Shown: positions 26,701 to 33,668, counted from the stretch's first letter. The stretch is 64,000 nt of DNA from Foetidibacter luteolus (GCF_009650435.1 NZ_VVIP01000020.1:1-64000), one strand, 5' to 3'. Numbers and translations: made by a program. The notes: a model not told the origin generated them from the sequence alone.

Positions 26701-26988
26701 TTAAGCATTTAATAAAGCAAGGCATTTTTCAACTTCTTTCAGGTAGCTCTCAATTCTTTTTTCCAGCTCTTTTCTTGTTTCGGGGCTCCAGTTTTGCGTA
26801 CCAAGCCGCAACACATCAGCCTGCTGTTGCAACAGGTTAATTTTTTCCTGTTTGGCCAGCATTTCTGCCTGGTGCTTTTCAATTTCTTTTTTCAGGTGAT
26901 GGTTTTCCCGTTGCACCTGCTGGTGCTGTTTCAGCAACTGCTGAACTTTGTTTTGAAGGCTTTTTATCTGTTCTTCAAGTTGAGCCAT
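26701..26988 (-). CDS. Coiled-coil protein paired with ZapA
   Basis: This 95-aa protein is almost entirely a coiled coil (MAQLEEQIKSLQNKVQQLLKQ... heptads through about residue 65). It lies directly upstream of zapA with a 3-bp gap. It resembles the ZapB-like or hypothetical coiled-coil partners found beside zapA in Bacteroidota and may take part in Z-ring organisation. There is no defined catalytic domain. Confidence 0.7.
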   Translation of the reverse strand: MAQLEEQIKSLQNKVQQLLKQHQQVQRENHHLKKEIEKHQAEMLAKQEKINLLQQQADVLRLGTQNWSPETRKELEKRIESYLKEVEKCLALLNA

Positions 26989-27200
26989 ACATGCCAGTAA
27001 TATCCGGACAACGTGCTGCCAATTTCAACAGGCATGCAGTGTGCAGGTTTTTAACAATCATCCAAATTAACCGTAAAAAGCTGTATAATCAAAGGTTTAC
27101 CGTTGCTTTCTTTCGGTGTTGGTTTGTTCTGTTCAAAATTTATGCCCCTTATGGAGTTGATTAGGGCGCCTGCCAAAGGCACCGGGCAGAACTGCGTCCG

Positions 27201-27243
27201 CAACCATCATCAAAGCAACATTTGGTTGCTTTGATGATGGTTG
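27201..27243. repeat. Perfect 19-bp inverted repeat
   Basis: The arms are 27201-27219 and 27225-27243, and the loop is ATTTG. There is no poly-T tract on either side, so it is not a usual intrinsic terminator. No gene ends on either strand immediately before it. Confidence 0.8.
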
Positions 27244-27339
27244 TGCTTTAATCCCTGGCGCGGGGTGACGCAACGCAATAAGTTGCCGGGCTTGCGCTGC
27301 GAATATTTTTATTTAACCGAAAATTTGAGGGGAGGTACG

Positions 27340-27384
27340 AAAGGCTGCTGCGTATAGCGGTAGAGTACAAGAGTGCGACGCAAG
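27340..27384 (+). repeat. Left half of a family A repeat split by the transposon
   Basis: The sequence GCTGCGTATAGCGGTAGAGT, ACAAGAGTGCGACGCAAG matches the first half of canonical family A copies such as 17690-17773. The second half, GACGCAAGGGACGCTCATAC, TTGTTCCTGCTGCCGGGCCC, continues at 30764. Joining them after removing one GACGCAAG restores an intact repeat. Confidence 0.9.
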
Positions 27385-27410
27385 GGCGACTATATACGGT
27401 TTGGGACAAG
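27385..27410 (+). repeat. Left terminal inverted repeat of the transposon
   Basis: These 26 bp are the exact reverse complement of 30738-30763. The stop codon of the 81-aa gene (27390-27392) lies inside it, so the last residues of that protein are encoded by the repeat. Confidence 0.92.
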
Positions 27411-27635
27411 TGATGTTTTGTAGTATTTGTCGAATTTATCAATTACCATATTCCTTATTAAAATAAGGTCTTCAGTAACTCCAACATTTGATGCTGAATT
27501 ATCATTTAAGTAAGTATTTACATCAGACAAAACAATATTATCTGACTCATAAATATCCAGAATCTCCGATGCAAGTTCCCAGTCATCGGAATTATTTGAG
27601 GTTAATAGGACACCTATCCAAGCCCCTTCGCTCAT
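27390..27635 (-). CDS. Small unknown protein, transposon cargo
   Basis: This 81-aa acidic protein has no recognised domain. It starts with an ATGA overlap on the stop of the 49-aa basic gene upstream, so the two are translationally coupled. Its last codons (LVPNRI and stop) are supplied by the left terminal inverted repeat of the transposon. The combination of a tiny basic and a tiny acidic partner could suggest a toxin-antitoxin-like or regulatory pair, but I see no known motif and do not assign a function. Confidence 0.55.
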   Translation of the reverse strand: MSEGAWIGVLLTSNNSDDWELASEILDIYESDNIVLSDVNTYLNDNSASNVGVTEDLILIRNMVIDKFDKYYKTSLVPNRI

Positions 27636-27781
27636 TTTTTCTTAGCAGCCTTCTTAGGCTGTTTTTCTTTTTGTTCAACCTTTATATTCTTAACTGACGC
27701 GGCAATCACATCGGCAAACGAGCCGCTTACCGAAAGTTTTTTATCGTATTTGTCCGACCTTTTTTTCTTCTCTACGGTCAT
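27632..27781 (-). CDS. 49-aa lysine-rich protein, transposon cargo
   Basis: The frame begins MTVEKKKRSDKYDKKLSVSG, continues SFADVIAASVKN and ends with a lysine/alanine tail (QPKKAAKKK). Short proteins with a KLxVxGSFxDVIxxSV-like core are seen in Bacteroidota as hypotheticals; I do not know a function. Its TGA overlaps the ATG of the 81-aa gene (ATGA). No Shine-Dalgarno site is visible, as is usual here. Confidence 0.55.
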   Translation of the reverse strand: MTVEKKKRSDKYDKKLSVSGSFADVIAASVKNIKVEQKEKQPKKAAKKK

Positions 27782-27921
27782 ATAATCAATTTTGCGAAAT
27801 ATAATGATTTAGACAGATATAACTATTATAAAGTTTTCTACATAAAACCTACATGAAAATTTTAGCTACTTGGATTATTTATAATTTTATTACGTAGATT
27901 CGCCTACGTAATATTGATAAC

Positions 27922-28359
27922 ATGGCTATAATTGAAATATCAGATAAAGTTTCACAAAAATTGAGACTAATTCTTACGGAGCAAATAAAGTCGGCAACGG
28001 AAAAGTTTTTGACCGCAAAAATGGAGCTTGATGAGCTAAAGGAAGCATTAAAAAACCTGGACGGAACGGTGGTTGAAAAAAGGGTAGTGAATAACCATAT
28101 TCCGATAAATATCCCATCTTGGGAGTATAATTCCAAATGGTCATGGTTTGCTAAAGCGGAGTTTATTTTAAAAAACAGGCCCGGATTGACGTCGAATGAA
28201 ATAATTGATGAAATCATTGAAAGGTATGAGCCCAATCTTGACAGGCAAAAAGCTGTTAACAGTTTACCTGCAACACTGAGCGTGGCTGCTGTAAAGGACA
28301 ATAAAATAAATAGATTCCGTAATGATAAAAATGAATGGGCTTATGAACTAATGAAATAA
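27922..28359 (+). CDS. Coiled-coil plus winged-helix-like protein, transposon cargo
   Basis: This 145-aa protein has a helical/coiled N-terminal part (about 5-50) and a C-terminal part (about 70-145) that looks like a winged helix: KAEFILKNRPGLTSNEIIDEI, then LPATLSVAAVKDNKINRFR. This resembles HARE/HTH-type domains with a helix-turn-helix and wing, so it may bind DNA and could regulate the element. The family is not recognised. It is transcribed towards the tRNA-like region and ends at a terminator at 28363. Confidence 0.6.
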   Translation: MAIIEISDKVSQKLRLILTEQIKSATEKFLTAKMELDELKEALKNLDGTVVEKRVVNNHIPINIPSWEYNSKWSWFAKAEFILKNRPGLTSNEIIDEIIERYEPNLDRQKAVNSLPATLSVAAVKDNKINRFRNDKNEWAYELMK

Positions 28360-28362
28360 AAA

Positions 28363-28394
28363 ACCGCCTGCGACCAACAGGCGGTAATTTTTTT
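28363..28394 (+). terminator. Terminator of the 145-aa cargo gene
   Basis: An ACCGCCTG / CAGGCGGT stem (8 bp, 7-nt loop) is followed by AATTTTTTT. It starts 3 bp after the gene's stop codon. Confidence 0.85.
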
Positions 28395-28410
28395 GCAGAT
28401 TCACATAAAT

Positions 28411-28483
28411 GAGCAGGTAGTCAAGCTGGTTAAGGCACCCCACTGGTACTGGGGAGACGCGGGGTCGTAGCCCGCCCTGCTCT
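28411..28483 (+). tRNA. tRNA-Thr(GGT)-like cloverleaf with aberrant T-loop
   Basis: The sequence folds into a tRNA cloverleaf. The acceptor stem GAGCAGG / CCTGCTC has 7 perfect pairs. U8 and A9 are present. The D arm has A14, G15, G18, G19 and A21 in place, with a 3-bp stem. The anticodon stem CCCCA / TGGGG encloses CTGGTAC, giving U33, anticodon GGT (Thr) and A37. The variable loop is 4 nt with C48, and the T stem GCGGG / CCCGC has 5 perfect pairs. The T-loop is GTCGTAG: positions 54 (G), 58 (T) and 60 (G) break the TTCRANY consensus, and no CCA is encoded. It may be a diverged tRNA, a pseudo-tRNA or a tRNA mimic carried by the transposon. Confidence 0.6.
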
Positions 28484-28484
28484 C

Positions 28485-28672
28485 TTTTTGCTTTGCTAAG
28501 TTAACAAGTTAAGTTATAAAACCTAACTTTTTACCGTTAAAAATTTGTCGTTTCCGAGGCGACAAAACAATAGGGGTGTAATTGTATACACCCTGAACTC
28601 CACACGCACAGCCTCTCATAAGGGTCTCTCATTAGGCGTAAGTGTTGCGTGTGGAGATTGTTTTTTATAAAG
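28485..28672. other. Hairpin-rich non-coding region between tRNA-like element and transposase
   Basis: Several inverted repeats follow one another. They are TTTGTCG/CGACAAA (28544-28566), GGGTGTA/TACACCC (28574-28593) and CTCCACACGCA/TGCGTGTGGAG (arms 28598-28608 and 28646-28656, perfect 11 bp). Inside the last is a smaller GCCT/AGGC pair (28611-28614 and 28634-28637). A T-run (TTTTTT, 28661-28666) follows the largest hairpin on the plus strand, where no protein gene ends. This could be the 3' part of a non-coding RNA, or a transposon sub-terminal site. No credible ORF is present. Confidence 0.5.
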
Positions 28673-29599
28673 TTAATTCTTCTTAATTAAATCAGCATAC
28701 TTTAACCTGCCTTCACTATTGCTTATTGTCAGTTCAAATCTTTCTTTGTCGCTAATCTTTCTAAAATTGTACCTGTAAGCAGTTTCAGTGCAATACCTGT
28801 GCAAATGCTTTGGGCTTACTTGGTGGTAAATACCGTAGATGCTACGCTTTAATTGGCTAAAAAACCCTTCAATAGAATTTGTATGCCAGATACCCCTAAC
28901 ATATTCGTCTTGGTTATGGTTAACAACTTCATGCCCGGCGAAAAGCTTATTTAAGCCAGTGTAAGCATTTAAGCTGTCTGTCACGATTACTGCATTGGTA
29001 TTAACATGGTCAACTACCATATTTTTCAAAGATTTTTCTTCGCTTTTATAGATAGTTGTTTTCACTTGCTTGCCCCTTTCCAGTAACCCTACTACCATAG
29101 TCTTATTGCCCGTATGGCTTGTGTTTTCCCTGTGCGCTTTAGCCCTTACTGATTTATGCTTATTCTTCATTTTGCCACCCACAAAAGTTTCATCCACTTC
29201 TACCATATTGTTAAGTAGTTCAGGCGCTTTATCTGTCAGCATTTCACGTACACGGTGTAAAACGAACCATGCAGCCTTTTGGGTAATACCTAAATCTTTG
29301 CCCAACTGGATGCTGCTAATCCCCTTTTTGTGGGCCGTAATAAGCCACACTGCAATAAACCATGTACTTAAAGGCAGGTTGCTGTTTTCATATATTGTGC
29401 CAACTGTAACTGAAAACTTTTTGTAGCACTCTTTATTTGCACACTTAAACCTTTTCCCGTCCTCAATATTGTAAACTTTGGTATGACCACAATAAGGGCA
29501 TTCAGGGTTACCATTCCAGCGTTGCAGTATTAAGTAGTCCCTGCATACTTTTTCATCCGAAAAGTATTTGGTTGCCTCTTTTAAATTTTTGAAGTTCAT
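28673..29599 (-). CDS. IS1595-family (ISXO2-like) transposase
   Basis: This 308-aa DDE-type transposase has an N-terminal zinc ribbon (CPYCGHTKVYNIEDG...CANKECYKKF) and a helix-turn-helix region (SSIQLGKDLGITQKAAWFVLHRVREML). The catalytic core shows VEVDETFVGGK (first Asp), VIVTDSLNAYTGL (second Asp) and the NSIEGFFSQLKRSI region with the last acidic residue. It appears intact. It is central to the 3.4-kb element and should bind its 26-bp terminal repeats. Transcription runs leftwards, opposite to both cargo units that flank it. Confidence 0.93.
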   Translation of the reverse strand: MNFKNLKEATKYFSDEKVCRDYLILQRWNGNPECPYCGHTKVYNIEDGKRFKCANKECYKKFSVTVGTIYENSNLPLSTWFIAVWLITAHKKGISSIQLGKDLGITQKAAWFVLHRVREMLTDKAPELLNNMVEVDETFVGGKMKNKHKSVRAKAHRENTSHTGNKTMVVGLLERGKQVKTTIYKSEEKSLKNMVVDHVNTNAVIVTDSLNAYTGLNKLFAGHEVVNHNQDEYVRGIWHTNSIEGFFSQLKRSIYGIYHQVSPKHLHRYCTETAYRYNFRKISDKERFELTISNSEGRLKYADLIKKN

Positions 29600-29751
29600 G
29601 CCCTTTTTTTGTTACATAAAGATAAATATTGTCCAGTATTCTACCTAATTTTTATGAATTTATTTTATAGGATTTCATTAAAAAAAGTCTTTTTTGGGTA
29701 TATAATAAGCGCAAATAGCCGTTTATAGGGCTAAAACTATCCCAATCAGAC

Positions 29752-29759
29752 TATTTTTG
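29752..29759 (+). promoter_or_regulatory. Putative -7 element of the right cargo unit
   Basis: TATTTTTG matches TAnnTTTG and lies about 68 bp upstream of the 158-aa gene. I find no clear -33 TTTG at the proper distance, so the match is partial. Confidence 0.35.
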
Positions 29760-29826
29760 CAGTGTGTTATGTTATAATAAATACTGATAGTATTTTTATT
29801 TGGTATTATACAAATATTTTTGTGAT

Positions 29827-30303
29827 ATGTCTATATCTACTGCTGTAGTTAAATCATCCCTTACTCATTCTGAGCATCATCAGGCTGTCCCGGCTGGAAG
29901 GTGGTATACAGATGATGAACTAAATAATAGAATAATTAGTGAGTATAATAAATTCAGAGACAGCTTAAAAAAACAAATACAAGAGCAATTTGAAAATAAT
30001 TTTAACACTGCAAAAAAAGCTTGTGAACAAATATTTTTTTCTCTTTTAGCGGATACTAAAATTACATGTAGTAAAATTCATTTGCGGTATACTTCTATCG
30101 ATACGTTTGATGCAATTTTTGTTCTTCCAGAAAAAATTTATTTATCTGAAAAGTTCGACATTGCCTATGAATATGCATCAAAGATTATTAGTGATTACAA
30201 TTCAAAAAATTTCTGCATTAGCTTTCATTTTATGCCAGCGGTTAGAGGCGTTAATAAAAACGCCCTAATTTCTGATGGTTTCCAATTAACCTTTAAAAAA
30301 TAG
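29827..30303 (+). CDS. Unknown protein, partner of the HEPN-like gene (transposon cargo)
   Basis: This 158-aa protein starts at the ATG at 29827 (MSISTAVVKSSLTHSEHHQA); a TTG start at 29800 is less likely. It has an N-terminal helical part (about 30-75) and a C-terminal alpha/beta part (IHLRYTSIDTFDAIFVLPEK..., ISFHFMP). HEPN proteins are often paired with nucleotidyltransferases, but the GSxARG...DxD signature of those is absent. The gene ends 4 bp before the HEPN-like gene. It is visibly AT-rich compared with host genes. The function is unknown. Confidence 0.6.
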   Translation: MSISTAVVKSSLTHSEHHQAVPAGRWYTDDELNNRIISEYNKFRDSLKKQIQEQFENNFNTAKKACEQIFFSLLADTKITCSKIHLRYTSIDTFDAIFVLPEKIYLSEKFDIAYEYASKIISDYNSKNFCISFHFMPAVRGVNKNALISDGFQLTFKK

Positions 30304-30307
30304 ATTG

Positions 30308-30727
30308 ATGGGGGATAGGCTTTCTCATGCCCAGCACAATGAAAAAGTATGCAATACTCTATGCGCAGATGAAGATAGTGTAGACTGGGTAATAACAACC
30401 GCTTTTTACTCTGCGCTTCATTTTGTTGAGTACAAATTGTTTCCTATGTCGGAAAAGGACGCAGCGGGGAACAAATTTAAAATTAAAACTTTCGACGAAT
30501 ATTATAACCTTTACTGCAACAACAAGGCCAATAGCGGGAACAAACATGCCGAAAGATTAAACCTGATTCAGAAAAAGCAATTATCTATAGCCCCGCATTA
30601 TAAATGGTTAAAAGATACGTGCTGGACAGCCAGGTATTACGAATACAAATTTAACATTGCAAGAAATTATATCGAAGAGGCTAAAAGACGACTTGAAATA
30701 ATAAAAAAATGCTGTGAAGCCAAATAA
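30308..30727 (+). CDS. HEPN-like domain protein, transposon cargo
   Basis: This 139-aa all-helical protein has features of HEPN domains: DWVITTAFYSALHFVEYKLF in the second helix, KHAERLNLIQ in the middle, and a late helix WTARYYEYKFNIARNYIEEA. The RX4-6H RNase motif typical of HEPN toxins is not evident at its usual place, so it could be a non-catalytic member or a distant one. The start is the ATG at 30308, 4 bp after its partner; the TTG at 30305 is less likely. Its stop is 10 bp before the right terminal repeat. Confidence 0.55.
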   Translation: MGDRLSHAQHNEKVCNTLCADEDSVDWVITTAFYSALHFVEYKLFPMSEKDAAGNKFKIKTFDEYYNLYCNNKANSGNKHAERLNLIQKKQLSIAPHYKWLKDTCWTARYYEYKFNIARNYIEEAKRRLEIIKKCCEAK

Positions 30728-30737
30728 CTAATCTACC

Positions 30738-30763
30738 CTTGTCCCAAACCGTATATAGTCGCC
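30738..30763 (-). repeat. Right terminal inverted repeat of the transposon
   Basis: It ends ...CCGTATATAGTCGCC and is the exact reverse complement of 27385-27410. It is followed directly by the duplicated target GACGCAAG. Confidence 0.92.
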
Positions 30764-30807
30764 GACGCAAGGGACGCTCATACTTGTTCCTGCTGCCGGG
30801 CCCATAA
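30764..30807 (+). repeat. Right half of the split family A repeat
   Basis: GACGCAAGGGACGCTCATAC, TTGTTCCTGCTGCCGGGCCC, ATAA continues the family A copy whose left half is at 27340-27384. Confidence 0.88.
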
Positions 30808-30814
30808 TAAAACA

Positions 30815-30838
30815 CAAAAAGGGCATACGCCCTTTTTG
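30815..30838 (-). terminator. Terminator downstream of the PepSY-like gene
   Basis: A CAAAAAGGGC / GCCCTTTTTG stem with loop ATAC lies 41 bp beyond the stop of the minus-strand PepSY-like gene. Both sides carry A/T tracts, so it can act in both directions. Confidence 0.75.
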
Positions 30839-30878
30839 CAGTTTGAATACCCTACTGTGTTGTTTTATTTAAACCATG

Positions 30879-31313
30879 TTATTCACTTTTGGTATAAGAG
30901 TCTTTAAGGCTAAGGTCGCCATCTGTGGTAGAGTTAATGATGTACCATTTTTTGTCATCGTTAAGGGTAAGCTGGTAAGTTACCCCATTTTCGTTGGTAA
31001 GCTCGGTAACGCCAAACACGCTTTTGTCTTTGTATTTTTTCTTAACCGCCAGTAAAACTTTCAGTGGCAAATCTTTTTCCTGGTAGTAGCGTAAAGAGTT
31101 TAAAAAGTTGCCTTCTTTATCGTAACGTATTTTGGTAAGCGTACCTGTTTGTGTAAAGGAAACCAGGTAACCGTTGTCATTTTCGCTCCATTTTACGCTT
31201 TGCGCATTAGGAAAAGTTTGGTTGAAAGACTGCACAAGTTTTTCATTGGGGTCTGCCTTTGCGACTGATGTGGAAAGTATAAGACCTGCTGCTATTACAA
31301 ATATCTTTTTCAT
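30879..31313 (-). CDS. Exported PepSY-like (beta-lactamase-inhibitor-like) protein
   Basis: This 144-aa protein has a signal peptide ending near SVAKA. The mature part has the PepSY-like fold seen in Bacteroidota (FNQTFPNAQSVKWSENDNGYLVSFTQ), a motif of the DUF2874/PepSY-like family. Its function is unknown; such proteins are periplasmic or surface-located. It is a single gene. Confidence 0.8.
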   Translation of the reverse strand: MKKIFVIAAGLILSTSVAKADPNEKLVQSFNQTFPNAQSVKWSENDNGYLVSFTQTGTLTKIRYDKEGNFLNSLRYYQEKDLPLKVLLAVKKKYKDKSVFGVTELTNENGVTYQLTLNDDKKWYIINSTTDGDLSLKDSYTKSE

Positions 31314-31649
31314 ACAACTGCTTTTTGTGGTGGTGATTTGATGAGTTAAAAGTAGAATGGAACATGCAGCAAGGCAATGAATTATACACCACTGGCGATA
31401 TGTTTTTCGTTAGCTTTTCCATAACAAACAGTGGCAGTGTCCGAAGGTGGAATTTACTATGATAAGACCCCCTTTTTAGCGGACGAAAGGAAAAAAGCAT
31501 GTTACATGATGGGGGTTAACCTTTTGTTAAGTTGCAACAGCGCAGGATGAGCGGTAAAGAAGTACGAAAGTTGACGTGGATTAACGTAATAACTGCTTTG
31601 GTGCAATGAAACAATAGCCCAATCTTTGCCATTCTAAAACCATAACAGC
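31314..31649. other. Intergenic gap with metB-type promoter
   Basis: This 336-bp gap separates two divergent genes. The only site I can support is the TTTG-N20-AATCTTTG promoter upstream of the cystathionine gene. I looked for a SAM riboswitch in the leader and saw none. Confidence 0.6.
31597..31628 (+). promoter_or_regulatory. Bacteroidota-type promoter of the cystathionine gamma-synthase/lyase gene
   Basis: The -33 element is TTTG (31597-31600), followed by a 20-bp spacer and a -7 AATCTTTG (31621-31628). This departs from TAnnTTTG only in the first base. Transcription would start about 15 bp before the ATG at 31650. Confidence 0.6.
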
Positions 31650-32789
31650 ATGAAAGCCGCTACCAGATTTATACATGCAGGCGTTGAACCAGACCCCTCA
31701 ACCGGGGCTATTATGACGCCTATATATCAAACCTCAACCTATGTGCAGCAGGCGCCCGGAAAAAACAAAGGCTATGAATATGCCCGCAGCCAGAACCCTA
31801 CCCGCTTTGCCCTGGAAAAAGCTATGGCCGAAATTGAAAATGGTAAATACGGCCTGGTATTCAGCAGTGGCGTGGCTGCTACAGATGCTGTAATTAAGCT
31901 GCTGCAACCTGGCGATGAAGTGATTGCAGGTAATGACATGTATGGCGGCACTTACCGGCTTTTTACAAAAGTATTTGAAAAATTCGGGATAAAGTTTAGC
32001 TATGTTAACATGCAGGACGTGGCCAATATAAATGCCGCTATTACTGCCAATACCAAACTTATATGGACGGAAACACCTACTAACCCTTTAATGAACATTA
32101 CAGATATTGCAGCAACCGCTGAAATGGCGAAAGCGAACAATGTATTGTTGTGTGTAGATAATACGTTCGCATCTCCCTACCTGCAAAACCCGCTTGACCT
32201 TGGCGCCGACATAGTAATGCATTCCGCTACCAAATACCTGGGCGGCCATAGTGATGTTATACAAGGCAGCCTGGTAATAAATGACAGTGCATTGAGAGAT
32301 CAATTGTATTTTATTCAGAAAAGCTGTGGCGCCGTGCCCGGACCGCAGGATTGTTTCCTGGTGCTGCGGGGTATTAAAACATTGCATGTACGCATGCAAA
32401 GGCATTGTGAAAACGGTGAAACAATAGCGCATTTTCTGCGCAGCCACCCAAAAGTAGCCAAAGTGTACTGGTGCGGTTTTGAAGACCACCCGGGTTATGC
32501 TATTGCCAGAAAACAAATGCGGGGCTTTGGCGGCATGATGAGTTTTGAGTTGAAAGACGACAGCAAAGAAGCAGCGGAAAAACTTTTGTCATCAACCCGG
32601 CTGTTTGCACTGGCTGAAAGCCTTGGTGGTGTGGAATCCTTAATTAACCATCCGGCTACTATGACACATGCTTCCATACCAAGAGAGGAAAGAATTAAAA
32701 ACGGCCTCAGTGACTCGCTTATAAGATTGAGTGTTGGTATTGAAGATGCGGAAGATTTGATGGAAGACCTGCAACAGGCATTGGGATAA
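31650..32789 (+). CDS. Cystathionine gamma-synthase / gamma-lyase (PLP-dependent)
   Basis: This 379-aa enzyme of the Cys/Met PLP family has the PLP lysine in [13 protein letters not shown] and the nearby [14 protein letters not shown] block. [14 protein letters not shown] and [14 protein letters not shown] [11 protein letters not shown] are further family motifs. It either makes cystathionine from an activated homoserine and cysteine or cleaves cystathionine; sequence alone does not separate metB from gamma-lyase. It is a single gene with a good promoter and a strong terminator. Confidence 0.9.
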   Translation: MKAATRFIHAGVEPDPSTGAIMTPIYQTSTYVQQAPGKNKGYEYARSQNPTRFALEKAMAEIENGKYGLVFSSGVAATDAVIKLLQPGDEVIAGNDMYGGTYRLFTKVFEKFGIKFSYVNMQDVANINAAITANTKLIWTETPTNPLMNITDIAATAEMAKANNVLLCVDNTFASPYLQNPLDLGADIVMHSATKYLGGHSDVIQGSLVINDSALRDQLYFIQKSCGAVPGPQDCFLVLRGIKTLHVRMQRHCENGETIAHFLRSHPKVAKVYWCGFEDHPGYAIARKQMRGFGGMMSFELKDDSKEAAEKLLSSTRLFALAESLGGVESLINHPATMTHASIPREERIKNGLSDSLIRLSVGIEDAEDLMEDLQQALG

Positions 32790-32810
32790 TTATTCTTCTT
32801 ACAATACGAT

Positions 32811-32845
32811 AAACAATAAAGCCGCTTACTGCGGCTTTATTGTTT
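32811..32845. terminator. Bidirectional terminator between convergent genes
   Basis: The 15-bp stem AAACAATAAAGCCGC / GCGGCTTTATTGTTT has loop TTACT. It serves both the cystathionine gene (plus) and the DUF4136 lipoprotein gene (minus, stop at 32870). Confidence 0.9.
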
Positions 32846-32869
32846 ATCAAAAGAAAACACCTGTTATGT

Positions 32870-33487
32870 TTAACCAATTATATTTTTCTTCTTAAGGTCT
32901 TTTACAATGGTTTTTGCGTACTCATCGGCCAGCACCCTGGTAGATGATGGGTCGAAAGATTGTGATTGTGCAGAGTACAGCAACTTGTTGTTATCTATGT
33001 TATACAGGTTGGTTTCAAAATAATAGTTGGTGTTGGTTTCGTAGTAACCCGGCTGGTAAACCCGTGGGTAGTAATAGGAATAGTAACCCCAAAACCTGCG
33101 GTAGGGATAAGGGTTGTAAGCCATATTGCCAGGCACATAGTTTCTTTCTTTGCTTTTATCAAGAAGCGTAATGGTTACCACGCCGTCAATACCACTGTTG
33201 CGCAGCATTTTAAGCGCTTTATCTTCACTCATGTTGCCAAATGATTTTGGCCCGTAGGCGTTAAAAGATGTTACTGCATCATAGCCGTAAGCCCGCAGAT
33301 CCTCTGCAAGCTGCTCTTCCATCTGCATGCGTGTGTTCCTGTCTTTGTCATTAAATAAACCCAGCACCAATATCTTTTTTAGGGCAGGTTTTTCAGTATT
33401 GTCGCTCCAGCTATCGGTAACTTTTGTGCTGCTGCACCCTGCCAGCGAAAGAAGGGCAGGTAATGCAAGTATGATTAGCTTTTTCAT
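32870..33487 (-). CDS. DUF4136-like lipoprotein
   Basis: This 205-aa lipoprotein has the lipobox LAGC (about 16-19). The mature part shows KILVLGLFNDKDRNTRMQMEEQLAEDL, and a Tyr-rich segment (YNPYPYRRFWGYYSYYYPRVYQPG) in the middle. The C-terminal part (ETNLYNIDNNKLLYSAQSQ) fits DUF4136. These proteins are outer-membrane or periplasmic and of unknown function. Confidence 0.8.
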   Translation of the reverse strand: MKKLIILALPALLSLAGCSSTKVTDSWSDNTEKPALKKILVLGLFNDKDRNTRMQMEEQLAEDLRAYGYDAVTSFNAYGPKSFGNMSEDKALKMLRNSGIDGVVTITLLDKSKERNYVPGNMAYNPYPYRRFWGYYSYYYPRVYQPGYYETNTNYYFETNLYNIDNNKLLYSAQSQSFDPSSTRVLADEYAKTIVKDLKKKNIIG

Positions 33488-33668
33488 AATGGTTATTTTT
33501 TATTTATGCTACTTTGGATGGTAACGGGTTTTTAAAGATTAACCGGCATAAACAGTTAACAATACTTTTAACGGCAACGGTGGTTAAGAAAAGGCGGTTA
33601 AAACAGGGATGAGGCCTGCGTTTCAATATAATCCTTTTCTTTGCAGGCATTATCAATTTCAACTACAC

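Larger units (their letters stand above)
26989..27384. other. Gene-free stretch with perfect 19-bp hairpin and repeat fragments
   Basis: No gene is seen. Positions 27201-27219 and 27225-27243 form a perfect 19-bp inverted repeat (CAACCATCATCAAAGCAAC and its complement) with a 5-nt loop and no U-run. It is embedded in a broken family B-like fragment (GGGCGCCTGCCAAAGGCACC before it, GGCGCGGGGTGACG after). The end, about 27340-27384, is the left half of the family A copy split by the transposon. Confidence 0.65.
27385..30763. mobile_element. 3.4-kb IS1595-type transposon with passenger genes
   Basis: The element is bounded by perfect 26-bp terminal inverted repeats at 27385-27410 (GGCGACTATATACGGTTTGG...) and 30738-30763. 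It is flanked by the 8-bp direct repeat GACGCAAG (27377-27384 and 30764-30771). An 8-bp duplication is what the IS1595 family is known to make, and the only transposase inside is of the ISXO2/IS1595 type (28673-29599). Cargo comprises two overlapping tiny genes and a 145-aa gene on the left, a tRNA-like element and hairpins, and a two-gene unit with a HEPN-like protein on the right. Sequence in several cargo genes looks more AT-rich than the host genes. The insertion target is a family A repeat. Confidence 0.92.

Noticed and set aside
28574..28656. Inner terminal repeat of a smaller, nested insertion sequence around the transposase
   Set aside because: No matching inverted copy is found to the right of the transposase gene; the only repeat pair flanking it is the 26-bp pair at 27385 and 30763.
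31500..31649. SAM riboswitch in the cystathionine gene leader
   Set aside because: I looked for SAM-I core motifs and found none; only a promoter is visible.
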